Source of the DNA: Herminiimonas sp.
GTDB lineage: Bacteria; Pseudomonadota; Gammaproteobacteria; Burkholderiales; Burkholderiaceae_D
DNA: 46,960 nt
NCBI GenBank assembly: GCA_014376645.1
Contig: JACMRD010000042.1
Coordinates: 1 to 46,960, forward strand
Reading direction: 5' to 3'
In this document: positions 8,056-18,371 of the stretch, piece after piece
How the letters are laid out: the number at the start of each line of letters is the position of its first letter
Position numbering within the stretch: the stretch's first letter is position 1
Made by a program: the position numbers and the translations under genes
The notes under the pieces: model-generated
Told to the model about the DNA's origin: nothing
Databases searched by the model: none
Seen by the model: the letters and a program-made list of their open reading frames with translations, nothing else

Positions 8056-10557
8056 ATGCTGCTGCAATCCCTCCGCATGACCCGACGCGACTGGCGCGCT
8101 GGCGAACTGCGCTTCCTCATACTGGCGCTGGTCGTCGCCGTGGCGTCGCTGTCCTCGGTCGGTTTTTTTGTCGATCGTCTGCGCACCGGCCTGAACCGCG
8201 ATGCCCACCAATTGCTGGGTGCCGATCTGGTCATCAGCGCCGACCAGCCGGTCTCGTCCGACTGGTCGCGCCAGGCCCGGGAACGCGGCCTGGAGGTAGC
8301 GCAGACCGTGGTTTTTCCAAGCATGGCCATCGCCGGCAGCGGCGACAGCGCGCTCTCGCAACTCGTGGCAGTCAAGGCGGTCAGCAGCGGTTATCCGTTG
8401 CGCGGCAATCTGAAACTGGCGACACCGGAGGCGCCCGACGGGCTAACGACACGCCAGATCCCGCGTGCAGGGACAGTCTGGCTGGACCCGGCGGTGATGA
8501 TGGCATTGCGTCTGCGGCCGGGACAGTCGCTCAAGCTGGGCGACAAGACGCTCACCGTTGACGGCATCATCGCAGCCGAACCGGATCGCGGCGCGTCATT
8601 CATGAATTTTGCACCCCGGGCCATGCTGGCCGCCGACGACCTGGCGGCCACCAACCTGGTCCAGGCAGGCTCCCGCGTGACTTATCGGTTGCTGGTCGCC
8701 GGCCCGCCCGGGCAGGTGGCCCCGTTCGAGAAAATGATCAGCGCCGACATCCAGCGTAACAACATCAAGGGAATCCGGATCGAGTCGCTGGAATCGGGCC
8801 GGCCGGAAATGCGCGCAACGCTCGATCGCGCCGAGCGCTTCCTGTCGCTCGTCGGCCTGCTCTCGGCGATGCTGGCGGCGGTCGCCATCGCCATGGCGGC
8901 ACGCCGCTTCATGCTGCGCCACGTCGATGCCTGCGCCATGCTGCGCTGCCTCGGCCTGACCCAGAATCAGGTCACCGCACTGTACCTGATCGAATTCCTG
9001 TTGGTCGGCCTGGTTGGCAGCATCATCGGTGCGGCAGTCGGCTTTGCCGCCCATTACGTGCTGCTGGAATGGTTGGGCAAACTGGTCTCGAACGACCTGC
9101 CGGCGGCCAGCATGTTGCCGGCGTTCCAGGCCGTCGCCACCGGGCTGATCCTGCTGGTCGGATTTGCGATCCCGCCGATCCTGCAATTGCGCAATGTTCC
9201 GCATAACCGCATGGTGCGACGCGAGCAGGATGCGCCCCAGGCGGCGACCGTGGCGACTTACGGGCTGGGGATGGCGAGTTTCGTCGGCTTGCTGCTCTGG
9301 CAGGCCGGCAACGTCAAGCTCGGCTTGCTGACGGCTGCGGGATTCCTTGGTGGACTGGCCGTGTTCGCGCTGGCCGGCTGGCTCAGCCTAAAGTCGCTGC
9401 GGCACCTGCGCGGCGCGCTCGATCATGCCGGCTGGCGCTTTGCCCTGACGGCGCTGCAACGGCGCCCGGGCGCGACCCTGGTGCAGATCGTCGCCCTGGC
9501 ACTAGGCCTGATGGCGCTCTTACTGCTGACCGTCGTGCGCGGCGACCTGGTACAAGCCTGGCGCCAGGCAACCCCGGCGGACGCGCCGAACCAGTTCGTC
9601 ATCAATATCCAGCCCGATCAGAAGCGCGCCATCGAAGAGCGTCTGAAGGCGCGCGGTATCGCCGCAGCCCAGCTCTATCCGATGATTCGGGGCCGGCTGG
9701 TGCAGATCAACGACAAGCCGGTGACGGCGACCACGTTCGTCGAGGATCGCGCCAAGCGGCTGGTCGAGCGGGAATTCAATCTGTCGACCATGACCGCGCT
9801 GCCACCGCAGAACGACATCACCGGAGGCCGTTGGTTCGACGATCAACGACCGGAAGCATCGGTGGAGGAGGGCCTGGCGAAGACGCTCGGCCTGAAGCTC
9901 GGCGACCGCCTGGTCTTCGACATGGGAGGACAACAGGTCACGGCGCCAGTGACCAGCCTGCGCAAGCTGGACTGGGGCTCGATGCGGGTGAATTTTTTCG
10001 TCATCATCAACCCGAAGGCGATGGTCGATACGCCGCAGACCTGGATCACGGCGTTTCATTTGCCGCCGCAGGATCACACATTCGTCAACACGCTAACCAG
10101 CGAATTTCCGAATCTGACCATCCTCGACGTCGGCAGCCTGCTGCGCCAGATCCAGGCGGTGGTCGATCAGGTCGTGACGGCGGTCGAATTCCTGTTCTTG
10201 TTTACGCTCGCCTCGGGAGGGCTGGTGCTGTATGCCGCCTTGCTGGGCTCGCAGCATGAGCGCACCCGCGAAGCCGGACTGCTGCGGGCACTGGGCGCGA
10301 CACGGCGCCAGTTGTCAACCGCGCAGTGGATCGAGTTCGCGTTGGTGGGCAGCGTCGCCGGCATCCTCGCCGCCAGCGGTGCGGCGATTGTTGGCTGGGC
10401 ACTGGCGCATTTCGTCTTCGATTTTGCCTGGGTGTTCAGTCCGGTGGTCTGGCTTGCGGGCGTGCTCGCCGGTGCGATCTGCGCTCTGCTCGGTGGCTGG
10501 CTCGGCTTGCGCAACGTCCTGCTGCAACCGCCGTTGCAAACACTGCGCGAGGCCTGA
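8056..10557 (+). CDS. FtsX-family ABC transporter permease (YbbP-like)
   Basis: 833 aa with N-terminal TM and two FtsX-like blocks (ACAMLRCLGLTQNQVTALYLIEFLLVG; REAGLLRALGATRRQLSTAQWIEFALVG). Confidence 0.88.
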   Translation: MLLQSLRMTRRDWRAGELRFLILALVVAVASLSSVGFFVDRLRTGLNRDAHQLLGADLVISADQPVSSDWSRQARERGLEVAQTVVFPSMAIAGSGDSALSQLVAVKAVSSGYPLRGNLKLATPEAPDGLTTRQIPRAGTVWLDPAVMMALRLRPGQSLKLGDKTLTVDGIIAAEPDRGASFMNFAPRAMLAADDLAATNLVQAGSRVTYRLLVAGPPGQVAPFEKMISADIQRNNIKGIRIESLESGRPEMRATLDRAERFLSLVGLLSAMLAAVAIAMAARRFMLRHVDACAMLRCLGLTQNQVTALYLIEFLLVGLVGSIIGAAVGFAAHYVLLEWLGKLVSNDLPAASMLPAFQAVATGLILLVGFAIPPILQLRNVPHNRMVRREQDAPQAATVATYGLGMASFVGLLLWQAGNVKLGLLTAAGFLGGLAVFALAGWLSLKSLRHLRGALDHAGWRFALTALQRRPGATLVQIVALALGLMALLLLTVVRGDLVQAWRQATPADAPNQFVINIQPDQKRAIEERLKARGIAAAQLYPMIRGRLVQINDKPVTATTFVEDRAKRLVEREFNLSTMTALPPQNDITGGRWFDDQRPEASVEEGLAKTLGLKLGDRLVFDMGGQQVTAPVTSLRKLDWGSMRVNFFVIINPKAMVDTPQTWITAFHLPPQDHTFVNTLTSEFPNLTILDVGSLLRQIQAVVDQVVTAVEFLFLFTLASGGLVLYAALLGSQHERTREAGLLRALGATRRQLSTAQWIEFALVGSVAGILAASGAAIVGWALAHFVFDFAWVFSPVVWLAGVLAGAICALLGGWLGLRNVLLQPPLQTLREA

Positions 10558-10693
10558 GCATCCACTGATCCCGACTGATCCCTCGCAATATCCCACTGGT
10601 TCAAGCGCGTACGCTTTCACCGGTGGAACAGGGATCGGCACTTGGTATCCCGCCGACTGACGCCTGTTCCCCGACCCCCTGAAGGGAGCGTGG

Positions 10694-11686
10694 ATGAATG
10701 TGCTGGTCGTCGGCGGCGCGGGTTATATCGGTTCGCACATGGTCAAGATGCTGCTGGGTGAGCGCCAGCATGTCATCACGCTAGACAACCTCTCGGGCGG
10801 CTATCGTGATGCCGTGCTGGGCGGTGAATTCGTCGAAGGCAGCCTCGCCGACCGCGGGCTGCTCCATTCGCTTTTTGCCTTGCGCCGAATCGATGCGGTG
10901 ATGCATTTCGCTTCATTCATCCAGGTCGGTGAATCGATGCGGGAACCCGCTCTCTATTATCAGAACAATCTGGCGAACAGCCTCAATCTGCTTGACGCGA
11001 TGCGCAGCCATGGCTGCAACAGGTTGATTTTCTCATCGACGGCGGCCATCTTCGGCGAACCTGATTACGTGCCGATCGACGAGGCCCATCCGCAGTTGCC
11101 GATCAATCCCTACGGCGTGAGCAAATGGATGGTGGAGCGAATCCTGCGCGACTACGACAGCGCGTATGGGCTGAAGTCGGTCTGCCTGCGTTATTTCAAT
11201 GCCTGCGGCGCTGACCCGGAGGGTTTGCTGGGTGAGCGGCATGTACCGGAAACTCACCTGATACCGCTGGTGTTGCAGGCGGCATCCGGCCGGGTCGATG
11301 CGATCCGCATCTTCGGTGACGATTATCCGACGCCTGACGGCACCTGCGTGCGCGACTACGTGCATGTCGAAGATCTCTGCAGTGCGCACTGGCTGGCACT
11401 GAACGCGCTGCAGAAGAGCAGCCGCTCCGCTGCGTTCAATCTCGGCAACGGACAAGGCTATTCCGTGCGGCAGGTGATCGACACCGCGCACGAAGTGACC
11501 GGGCGGCCGATCGAGGTCATCGTCGAACCGCGCCGTAGTGGCGACCCGGCACGGCTGGTGGCGGACGCGAGGCATGCAGTCGACCGACTGAACTGGAAAC
11601 CGCAGCATGCAGACCTGCAAACCATTATCGAACATGCCTGGCAGTGGGAACAAAAAATGGTCCGGATCGCTGCCTCGCCAGCCTGA
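10694..11686 (+). CDS. galE: UDP-glucose 4-epimerase
   Basis: MNVLVVGGAGYIGSHMVKMLL; YGVSKWMVERIL; TCVRDYVHVEDLCSAH. Confidence 0.93.
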   Translation: MNVLVVGGAGYIGSHMVKMLLGERQHVITLDNLSGGYRDAVLGGEFVEGSLADRGLLHSLFALRRIDAVMHFASFIQVGESMREPALYYQNNLANSLNLLDAMRSHGCNRLIFSSTAAIFGEPDYVPIDEAHPQLPINPYGVSKWMVERILRDYDSAYGLKSVCLRYFNACGADPEGLLGERHVPETHLIPLVLQAASGRVDAIRIFGDDYPTPDGTCVRDYVHVEDLCSAHWLALNALQKSSRSAAFNLGNGQGYSVRQVIDTAHEVTGRPIEVIVEPRRSGDPARLVADARHAVDRLNWKPQHADLQTIIEHAWQWEQKMVRIAASPA

Positions 11687-11752
11687 TGCGCGATAGCGCG
11701 CTGGCATCGTTGCACGGCTGCCAGTCCGGCATTCAATGCGCTATGATATCGG

Positions 11753-12154
11753 ATGACTTTTCCTGCCATCGAACCACCTTCCATTTTCGAGTTGATCGGT
11801 GGCGCGCTTCCGCTGCGCGCCATGGTCGATCGCTTTTACGACCTGATGGATCTGGAGCCGGAATTTGCCGAATTGCGTGCGATGCACCCCACGGTGCTGG
11901 ATGGCTCGCGCGACAAGCTGTACTGGTTCCTGTCCGGCTGGAGCGGCGGGCCGAACCTGTATATCGAGCAGTTCGGCCACCCCCGGCTGCGGGCGCGGCA
12001 CCTGCCGTATCCGATCGCCAGCGTCGAGCGCGACCAGTGGCTGCGCTGCATGGCGTACGCGATGCAGGAGACTGGCGTCGACGAGGCGTTGCAGCTGCGG
12101 CTGATGCAATCGTTTTATGAAACCGCCGACTGGATGCGCAACCGTCCTGGCTGA
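11753..12154 (+). CDS. Group II truncated hemoglobin
   Basis: LIGGALPLRAMVDRFYDLMD..KLYWFLSGWSGGPNLYIEQFGHPRLRARHLPYPI. Confidence 0.9.
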   Translation: MTFPAIEPPSIFELIGGALPLRAMVDRFYDLMDLEPEFAELRAMHPTVLDGSRDKLYWFLSGWSGGPNLYIEQFGHPRLRARHLPYPIASVERDQWLRCMAYAMQETGVDEALQLRLMQSFYETADWMRNRPG

Positions 12155-12248
12155 TCGCCTCAGGTTTGTGCTGCACCTGTCATGCTCTCGCGGGTGAACC
12201 GGTCGCTCGTCCCGTCTTTCTTTCTCCCAGCCTTCATTTAGAGTGTTC

Positions 12249-13715
12249 ATGAGCCTTATCGAAGCCATTCTCCTGTTTTTTCTGCTCCTGGTCCTCGGTT
12301 TGCAGATCGTGATTTTTCTGAAATCGGGCAGCGCCGGCGTGGCGACGCAGTTGGGCGAGTTGCGCGCTGCCCTGGAGCGGCATCAGAGCGATACCGGTGA
12401 GCGCATGGAGCGCGAATTGCGCAGCCAGATACAGGCCACCGCCCAGGGTACCCGGCAGGAACTCAACGCCAGCCTGGGATTGTTCCAGCAAGCCGTCGGC
12501 GCGCAATTGACCGGTATCGCCAGCCTGCAGAACGGCCAGTTCAAAGCCTTCGGTCTGCAACTGGCCAAACTCAATGAAGTCAATGCGGTGCAGCTCGACG
12601 CCATGCGCGCGGCCATCATGCAGCAGGGCCAGCATGGGCGCGAAGAACAGGCGAGTTCGCTCAAGCGCTTTGGCGACACATTAAATCAGAGCCTGGCGTT
12701 GCTGACCGAGTCGAATGCCCAGCGCATGCTCGAAATCCGCGCCACGCTGGAACAGAAGATCAAGGAACTGCAGACCGACAACGGCGCCCGCCTGGAAGAG
12801 ATGCGCAAGACCGTCGATGAGAAGCTGCATGCTACATTGGAACAGCGTCTGGGTGAATCCTTCAAGCTGGTGTCGGACCGGCTGGAGAAGGTACATCACG
12901 GCCTCGGCGAGATGCAGCAACTGGCCATCGGCGTGGGTGACCTCAAACGTGTTCTCACCAACGTCAAGACGCGTGGCACCTGGGGCGAAGTGCAGCTGGA
13001 ACTGTTGCTCGAGCAAGTCCTGACGATCGATCAGTATGCGAAGAATGTCGAGACCGTGCCCGGCACCGGCGAGCGCGTCGAGTTTGCCATCAAGCTGCCA
13101 GGGCAGATCGATGGTGGTACGCCGGTGTGGATGCCGATCGATGCAAAATTCCCGAAAGAGCAATACGAACGTCTGGCCGAAGCAGCCGAACGCGCCGATG
13201 CCGAGGGCGTCGCGACTGCCGGAAAAGAACTGGAGCGGGCGATTCGCGGCGAGGCCAAGACCATCGCGGAAAAATATCTGTCGCCCCCTCTCACGACCGA
13301 TTTCGCGATCCTGTTCCTGCCGACCGAAGGGCTGTATGCGGAAGTCATGCGGCGACCAGGTCTGGCCGATGAATTGCAACGGGTCTGGCGTGTCAGCATT
13401 GCCGGACCGTCGACCCTGTCGGCGCTGCTCAACAGCCTGCAGATGGGGTTCCGTACGCTGGCGCTGGAAAAACGATCTTCCGAAGTGTGGCAGGTGCTCG
13501 GCGCGGTCAAGACCGAATTCGGCAAGTTCGGCGACGTGCTGGCCGCCACCAAACTGACGCTTGAGCGGGCCGCGAAGAACATCGAAAGCGCCGAGACCCG
13601 CAGCCGTCAGATGGCGCGCAAGTTGAAGACCGTCGAAGCGCTGCCGACCGATGTCGCACAGGCCTTGCTGGGGCCGGAGATGCGTGATCCTGTGGACGGG
13701 AAGGACGGCGACTAG
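12249..13715 (+). CDS. rmuC: DNA recombination protein RmuC
   Basis: N-terminal TM, coiled coil, GTWGEVQLELLLEQVL, PIDAKFPKEQYERL, FLPTEGLYAEV. Confidence 0.9.
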   Translation: MSLIEAILLFFLLLVLGLQIVIFLKSGSAGVATQLGELRAALERHQSDTGERMERELRSQIQATAQGTRQELNASLGLFQQAVGAQLTGIASLQNGQFKAFGLQLAKLNEVNAVQLDAMRAAIMQQGQHGREEQASSLKRFGDTLNQSLALLTESNAQRMLEIRATLEQKIKELQTDNGARLEEMRKTVDEKLHATLEQRLGESFKLVSDRLEKVHHGLGEMQQLAIGVGDLKRVLTNVKTRGTWGEVQLELLLEQVLTIDQYAKNVETVPGTGERVEFAIKLPGQIDGGTPVWMPIDAKFPKEQYERLAEAAERADAEGVATAGKELERAIRGEAKTIAEKYLSPPLTTDFAILFLPTEGLYAEVMRRPGLADELQRVWRVSIAGPSTLSALLNSLQMGFRTLALEKRSSEVWQVLGAVKTEFGKFGDVLAATKLTLERAAKNIESAETRSRQMARKLKTVEALPTDVAQALLGPEMRDPVDGKDGD

Positions 13716-13748
13716 AGCACGTATGCCATTTCGCCATCTGCTCTAGGA

Positions 13749-13770
13749 CGCCGAAAGGTCGGCGCATTTT
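13749..13770 (+). terminator. Short terminator between convergent rmuC and moeA
   Basis: CGCCGA AAGG TCGGCG followed by CATTTT. Confidence 0.5.
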
Positions 13771-13787
13771 ATTGACACGTCGCAGCC

Positions 13788-15077
13788 CTACTCGAGCCCG
13801 TCGAACAGCACCACGTCCACCATGTCGCCGGCATTCACATTACCCTGCGCATCATGCAGCACCACCATGCAGTTGGCTTCCGTCATCGAGCGCAGGATGC
13901 CCGAACCCTGGGCGCCCGTGATGCGGACCTGCATGCGACCGGCGTCATTGCGCGAGACGATGCCACGCTGGTATTCGGTGCGGCCGGGTTTCTTGCGGAT
14001 CGGCGCCTGCGAGCTTGCCTGCAGCATCGGCAGCGGCGTGTCTGTAGCGCCCATCATGCGCAGCAGGGCGGCGCGGGCGATGAAATAGAACGTCACCATG
14101 ACCGCCACCGGATTGCCCGGCAGTCCGAACAGGTACGCGCTCTTGCCGTTCGACGTCACTTGTCCGAACGCCATCGGCCGGCCGGGCCGCATGCCGATTT
14201 TCCAGAAACCGACGTCACCCAGGCGCGCCATGATCTGGCGCGTGTAGTCTGCCGCCCCGACCGAGACGCCGCCCGAGGTAATGATGGCGTCGGCGCTTTC
14301 GCAGGCCATGCGCATGGCCGCTTCCAGCGATGCCTCATCGTCCTTGACCACGCCCATGTCGATCAGGTCGCACCCAAGGCGCGAGAGCATGCCGAACAGG
14401 GTGTAGCGGTTGCTGTCGTAGACGCAGCCGGGATCGAGTACTTCACCGATCGAGCGCAGCTCGTTGCCAGTTGAAAAAAATGCTACCCGCAGCCGGCGCC
14501 GCACCGGCACTTCCGCCACGCCAAGCGAGGCCAGCAGGCCCAGGTCGGCAGGCCGGATGATGGTGCCAGCAGCCAGGGCGACCGAGCCTGCCTGCAAATC
14601 TTCGCCGGCAAAGCGGCGGTTGTCACCAGGGCGCACGATGCCGGCGGCGATGGTGATGCGTTTGTCGCCGACATCGGTAAATTCCTGCGGGATGACAGTG
14701 TCGCAATCGGTTGGCATGACCGCGCCGGTCATGATCCGCAGGCACTGGCCAGACAGTACCGTTACCCTGTCGGTGCCGCCTGCGAAAGCGGTACCGACTA
14801 CCTCCAGCGTGACTGCCTGATCCGCTCGCAGATCGCTGCCGCGCAGGGCATAGCCATCCATGGCCGAGTTGTCGTGCGACGGTACGCTGATGGGCGAGAC
14901 GATGTCACGCGCCAGGATCCGGTCCAGCGCGCTGCGCAAGGCGACTTGTTCGATGGCCTGTACCGGCGTGACGAAGGCGTTGATGATTGCCTGCGCCCGA
15001 TCGACCGGCAGTGCTTCAGGATCGAAGGTGGCGAGGTTGCGGGTCAGGTCGTGCAGGGTACGGTTTGGCTGGGTCAT
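13788..15077 (-). CDS. moeA: Molybdopterin molybdenumtransferase
   Basis: HDNSAMDGYALR, IMTGAVMPTDCDTVIPQE, TSGGVSVGAADY, GLPGNPVAVMVTF. Confidence 0.93.
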   Translation of the reverse strand: MTQPNRTLHDLTRNLATFDPEALPVDRAQAIINAFVTPVQAIEQVALRSALDRILARDIVSPISVPSHDNSAMDGYALRGSDLRADQAVTLEVVGTAFAGGTDRVTVLSGQCLRIMTGAVMPTDCDTVIPQEFTDVGDKRITIAAGIVRPGDNRRFAGEDLQAGSVALAAGTIIRPADLGLLASLGVAEVPVRRRLRVAFFSTGNELRSIGEVLDPGCVYDSNRYTLFGMLSRLGCDLIDMGVVKDDEASLEAAMRMACESADAIITSGGVSVGAADYTRQIMARLGDVGFWKIGMRPGRPMAFGQVTSNGKSAYLFGLPGNPVAVMVTFYFIARAALLRMMGATDTPLPMLQASSQAPIRKKPGRTEYQRGIVSRNDAGRMQVRITGAQGSGILRSMTEANCMVVLHDAQGNVNAGDMVDVVLFDGLE

Positions 15078-15149
15078 GGCAATCGGTAAAAATCAGGAGT
15101 CGTGCAGGACGTTGCGCGGCCGGAAGCCAGATGGCCCGCTCAGTGGACC

Positions 15150-15764
15150 TTAGCGGGCGTCGAGCAGCCGCAGTTCTTCCAGGGTGTTGATGTTGCGAAA
15201 AGCGGCTTCGTCGTCGAAATGAACTCGCGCTACCGCCAGCGAGGCGAACCATGCATCGATCTTGCGCCCCCCTTCCTGCAGGTAGGTAGAGAGGTGCGGC
15301 AACAGCATGGTCTTGAGCAGGCAGAACACGGGGTGCGGTTGCAGCGTGGCGCCGTCGCCCGTGACTGCCATTGCCACATCCGCATCCTCGGCCTGCAGGC
15401 CCTGCAGCAGACGCGCCACCAGGTCTGTCGGCATGAACGGCGAGTCGCACGGCGCGGTCACCAGCAGCGGCGTCTCGCAATGCATCAGCCCGGTCTGCAA
15501 GCCCGCCAGCGGACCGGCGAAACCGGTCATCGCATCGGGCCACACTTGCAGGCCGAAGGCTTCATAGGCCGCCAGATTCTGGTTGGCGTTGATCAGGACG
15601 TCATCGACCTGGGGTTGCAACCGGTGCAGCACGTGCAGCGCCATAGGCATGCCGCGAAACGACTGCAGGCCCTTGTCCACCGTGCCCATGCGTGAGCCGC
15701 GGCCACCTGCCAGGATCAGGCCGGTAATCGCAATTGATTCGATACCGGTAGGTTCGCTCGTCAT
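15150..15764 (-). CDS. mobA: Molybdenum cofactor guanylyltransferase
   Basis: ITGLILAGGRGSRMGTVDKGLQ; ADVAMAVTGDGATLQPHPVFCLL. Confidence 0.92.
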   Translation of the reverse strand: MTSEPTGIESIAITGLILAGGRGSRMGTVDKGLQSFRGMPMALHVLHRLQPQVDDVLINANQNLAAYEAFGLQVWPDAMTGFAGPLAGLQTGLMHCETPLLVTAPCDSPFMPTDLVARLLQGLQAEDADVAMAVTGDGATLQPHPVFCLLKTMLLPHLSTYLQEGGRKIDAWFASLAVARVHFDDEAAFRNINTLEELRLLDAR

Positions 15765-15767
15765 CCG

Positions 15768-16886
15768 TCAGCCTCCGATGTAAGACATTTCGACCTTGCG
15801 GTTTGTCGCGGACGAAAGGCCTTCAGTATTGATGGTCCGCAGTTCGGAGTAGCGGTCGGTACGGGCGCGCCATAGGTGCGCGACGACGGTCAAGATCTCG
15901 GCGTCGCTGTGTCCGGCGCGCATCAGGGCGCGCAGGTCGTGGCCGGCATCGGCAAACAAGCACGTATAGAGCTTGCCCTCGGTCGAGAGTCTGGCGCGCG
16001 AGCAATCTCCGCAGAAGGACTGGGTGACGCTGGAGATCACGCCGATCTCGCCACCGCCATCCTGGTAGCGCCAGCGCTGCGCCGTCTCGCCGGCATAATT
16101 CGCCGGGATGGCGATGAGGGGCATGCTCTCGCCGATGCGGCGCACCACCTCCGCGGAGGGGATGACCTCGTCCATTTTCCAGCCGTTGCTGGCGCCCACG
16201 TCCATGTACTCGATGAAGCGAAGGATGAACGGCGAGTCCTTGAAGTGGCGGGCCATCGGCACGATCTGGTCGTCGTTCATTCCGCCCTTGACCACCATGT
16301 TGACCTTGATCGGGCCGAGCCCGACCTGATGCGCGATCTCCAGCCCGTGGAGCACGTCCGCTACCGGAAAATCCACATCGTTCATGCGCTGGAAAGTGGT
16401 CTCGTCGAGCGCATCGAGCGACACCGTCACGCGCTTGAGACCCGCGTCTTTGAGCGACTGCGCCTTCTTCGCCAGCAGGGAGCCGTTGGTGGTCAGCGTC
16501 AGGTCCAGCGGCTGGCCGGAGACCGTGGTCAGCGAGGCGAGCATCTCGACCAGCTTTTCCAGGTGCTTGCGCAGCAACGGTTCGCCGCCGGTCAGGCGAA
16601 TCTTTTCAACGCCGTGGGCGACGAACAGTTTCGCGACGCGCGTGATTTCCTCGAATGACAGCAGCGACGTTTGCGGCAGGAAGGCGTAGTCCTTGTCGAA
16701 GACGTCTTTCGGCATGCAATAGACGCAGCGGAAGTTGCAGCGATCGGTGACCGAAATGCGCAGGTCGTGCAGTGGTCGTCCGAGCGTGTCGCCCAACAGG
16801 CCGGTCGCTGCTTCGAGCTGTGACGGAATGACGGGAACGCGTTGCAGATAACGGTGGTCGGCCAGGGGGATTACTTTGTCAGTCAT
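15768..16886 (-). CDS. moaA: GTP 3',8-cyclase
   Basis: Radical [11 protein letters not shown] and C-terminal cluster [20 protein letters not shown]; start at internal ATG 16886. Confidence 0.94.
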   Translation of the reverse strand: MTDKVIPLADHRYLQRVPVIPSQLEAATGLLGDTLGRPLHDLRISVTDRCNFRCVYCMPKDVFDKDYAFLPQTSLLSFEEITRVAKLFVAHGVEKIRLTGGEPLLRKHLEKLVEMLASLTTVSGQPLDLTLTTNGSLLAKKAQSLKDAGLKRVTVSLDALDETTFQRMNDVDFPVADVLHGLEIAHQVGLGPIKVNMVVKGGMNDDQIVPMARHFKDSPFILRFIEYMDVGASNGWKMDEVIPSAEVVRRIGESMPLIAIPANYAGETAQRWRYQDGGGEIGVISSVTQSFCGDCSRARLSTEGKLYTCLFADAGHDLRALMRAGHSDAEILTVVAHLWRARTDRYSELRTINTEGLSSATNRKVEMSYIGG

Positions 16887-16907
16887 GGGTTGCTTCCGTG
16901 CGGCCAA

Positions 16908-18254
16908 TCAGATGCCAGTGGAATACGATACCACGAGCCCTGCAAGGCCACAGGCGAACAGCACCTTGATGGTGCCCTCCTTGAAGCGCAGCATTGCGAT
17001 AGCGGCGCCAACCGCGACGGCAACACCGATCCAGTCCCATTGCGCCAGCGCGGCATCGGTGCGAAAGGTATGCCGCGCAAAGAATACGGCAAGGCTTACG
17101 ATGACGCCGACGACCGCAGCCGAAATGCCGGTCAGCGGCGCGGTCAGCCGAAGATCGTCGCGGCTGGCTTCGACCACCGGACCGCCGGCCAGGATGAAGA
17201 TGAACGAAGGCAGGAACGTGAAGTACGTCGCCACGCAGGCGCCGGTAATGGCGGCCACGGCCGCACCGCCAGCGCTGTTCCAGCCGCCCAGGAAACCGAC
17301 GAAGGTGACGATCATGATCAGCGGGCCGGGCGTTGTTTCGCCAAGTGCCAGTCCATCGATCATCTGCGCCGCGCTCAGCCAGTGGAAATGATCGACCGCC
17401 CCCTGATACACATAGGGCAGCACCGCATACGCGCCGCCGAAGGTCAGCAAGGCGGCCTTGGTAAAGAACCAGGCGATCTGCGCCATCGTACCCTGCACTC
17501 CACCCACCCAGGCAATGAGTAGCCAGGCAGAGACGCCCATGATGATGCCGACCCCGATTACCCGCAGCATCCGGGCCCAGGAAAATTGCGCATGCGTTGG
17601 CGTCGGTGTGGTGTCGTCGATCAGGGCCGGTCCGGCCGGTTTGCTGCCCTTGGCATGGCTGCCTCCGATCCTGAAATGCAGCGGCAGGAATCGCCCGCCG
17701 AGCGCGCCCAGACCTGCCGCCGCCAGTACGATCAGGGGGAAGGGCACATGCAGGACGGCGATCGCAACAAACGCCGCGACGGCGATGGCGATCAGCCAGC
17801 CGTTCTTCAGCGATCGGGTACCGATGCGCCAGGCTGCCGCCAGCACGATGGCCACCACCGCCGGCTTGACGCCGTACAGGATGGCAGCGATGGCTGGGAC
17901 GGACCCGAAGACCAGGTAGATCCACGACAGCCCGATCAGGATCAGCAGCGAGGGCAGGACAAACAGCACGCCAGCCATGATGCCGCCCCGGGTGCGATGC
18001 AACAGCCAGCCGATATAAATTGCCAACTGCGTTGCTTCAGGCCCTGGCAACAGCATGCAGTAGTTCAGAGCATGCAGAAAGCGTTGCTCGGAAATCCAGC
18101 GGCGCTTCTTGACGAGTTCCTCATGCATCAGGGCGATTTGTCCGGCCGGACCGCCGAAGCTGATGCACCCGAGCTTGAGCCAGTAGCGAAAGGCTTCACC
18201 GAAGCTGACGGACGCTGGCGCGGATGGCGGGGCCGGGGGAAGGGGAAGGGGCAT
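16908..18254 (-). CDS. chrA: Chromate transporter, two-domain ChrA
   Basis: [52 protein letters not shown]; second half [14 protein letters not shown]; start at internal ATG 18254. Confidence 0.9.
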   Translation of the reverse strand: MPLPLPPAPPSAPASVSFGEAFRYWLKLGCISFGGPAGQIALMHEELVKKRRWISEQRFLHALNYCMLLPGPEATQLAIYIGWLLHRTRGGIMAGVLFVLPSLLILIGLSWIYLVFGSVPAIAAILYGVKPAVVAIVLAAAWRIGTRSLKNGWLIAIAVAAFVAIAVLHVPFPLIVLAAAGLGALGGRFLPLHFRIGGSHAKGSKPAGPALIDDTTPTPTHAQFSWARMLRVIGVGIIMGVSAWLLIAWVGGVQGTMAQIAWFFTKAALLTFGGAYAVLPYVYQGAVDHFHWLSAAQMIDGLALGETTPGPLIMIVTFVGFLGGWNSAGGAAVAAITGACVATYFTFLPSFIFILAGGPVVEASRDDLRLTAPLTGISAAVVGVIVSLAVFFARHTFRTDAALAQWDWIGVAVAVGAAIAMLRFKEGTIKVLFACGLAGLVVSYSTGI

Positions 18255-18292
18255 GGTTGCAGTCCTGCCTTGAAATGGAAGATCGGACGACG

Positions 18293-18322
18293 AAAAAACG
18301 GGAAGCCGAAGCTTCCCGTTTG
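18293..18322 (-). terminator. rne terminator
   Basis: Minus strand ACGGGAAGC TTCG GCTTCCCGT followed by a T-run; UUCG tetraloop. Confidence 0.85.
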
Positions 18323-18371
18323 GGTTCCAGAGTTTAACCCGGAGCATGGTGCTGTCGCTAGAGGCCGTCGC

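Noticed and set aside
12681-13379. 232-aa ORF antisense to rmuC
   Set aside because: Shadow frame; rmuC has clear family motifs
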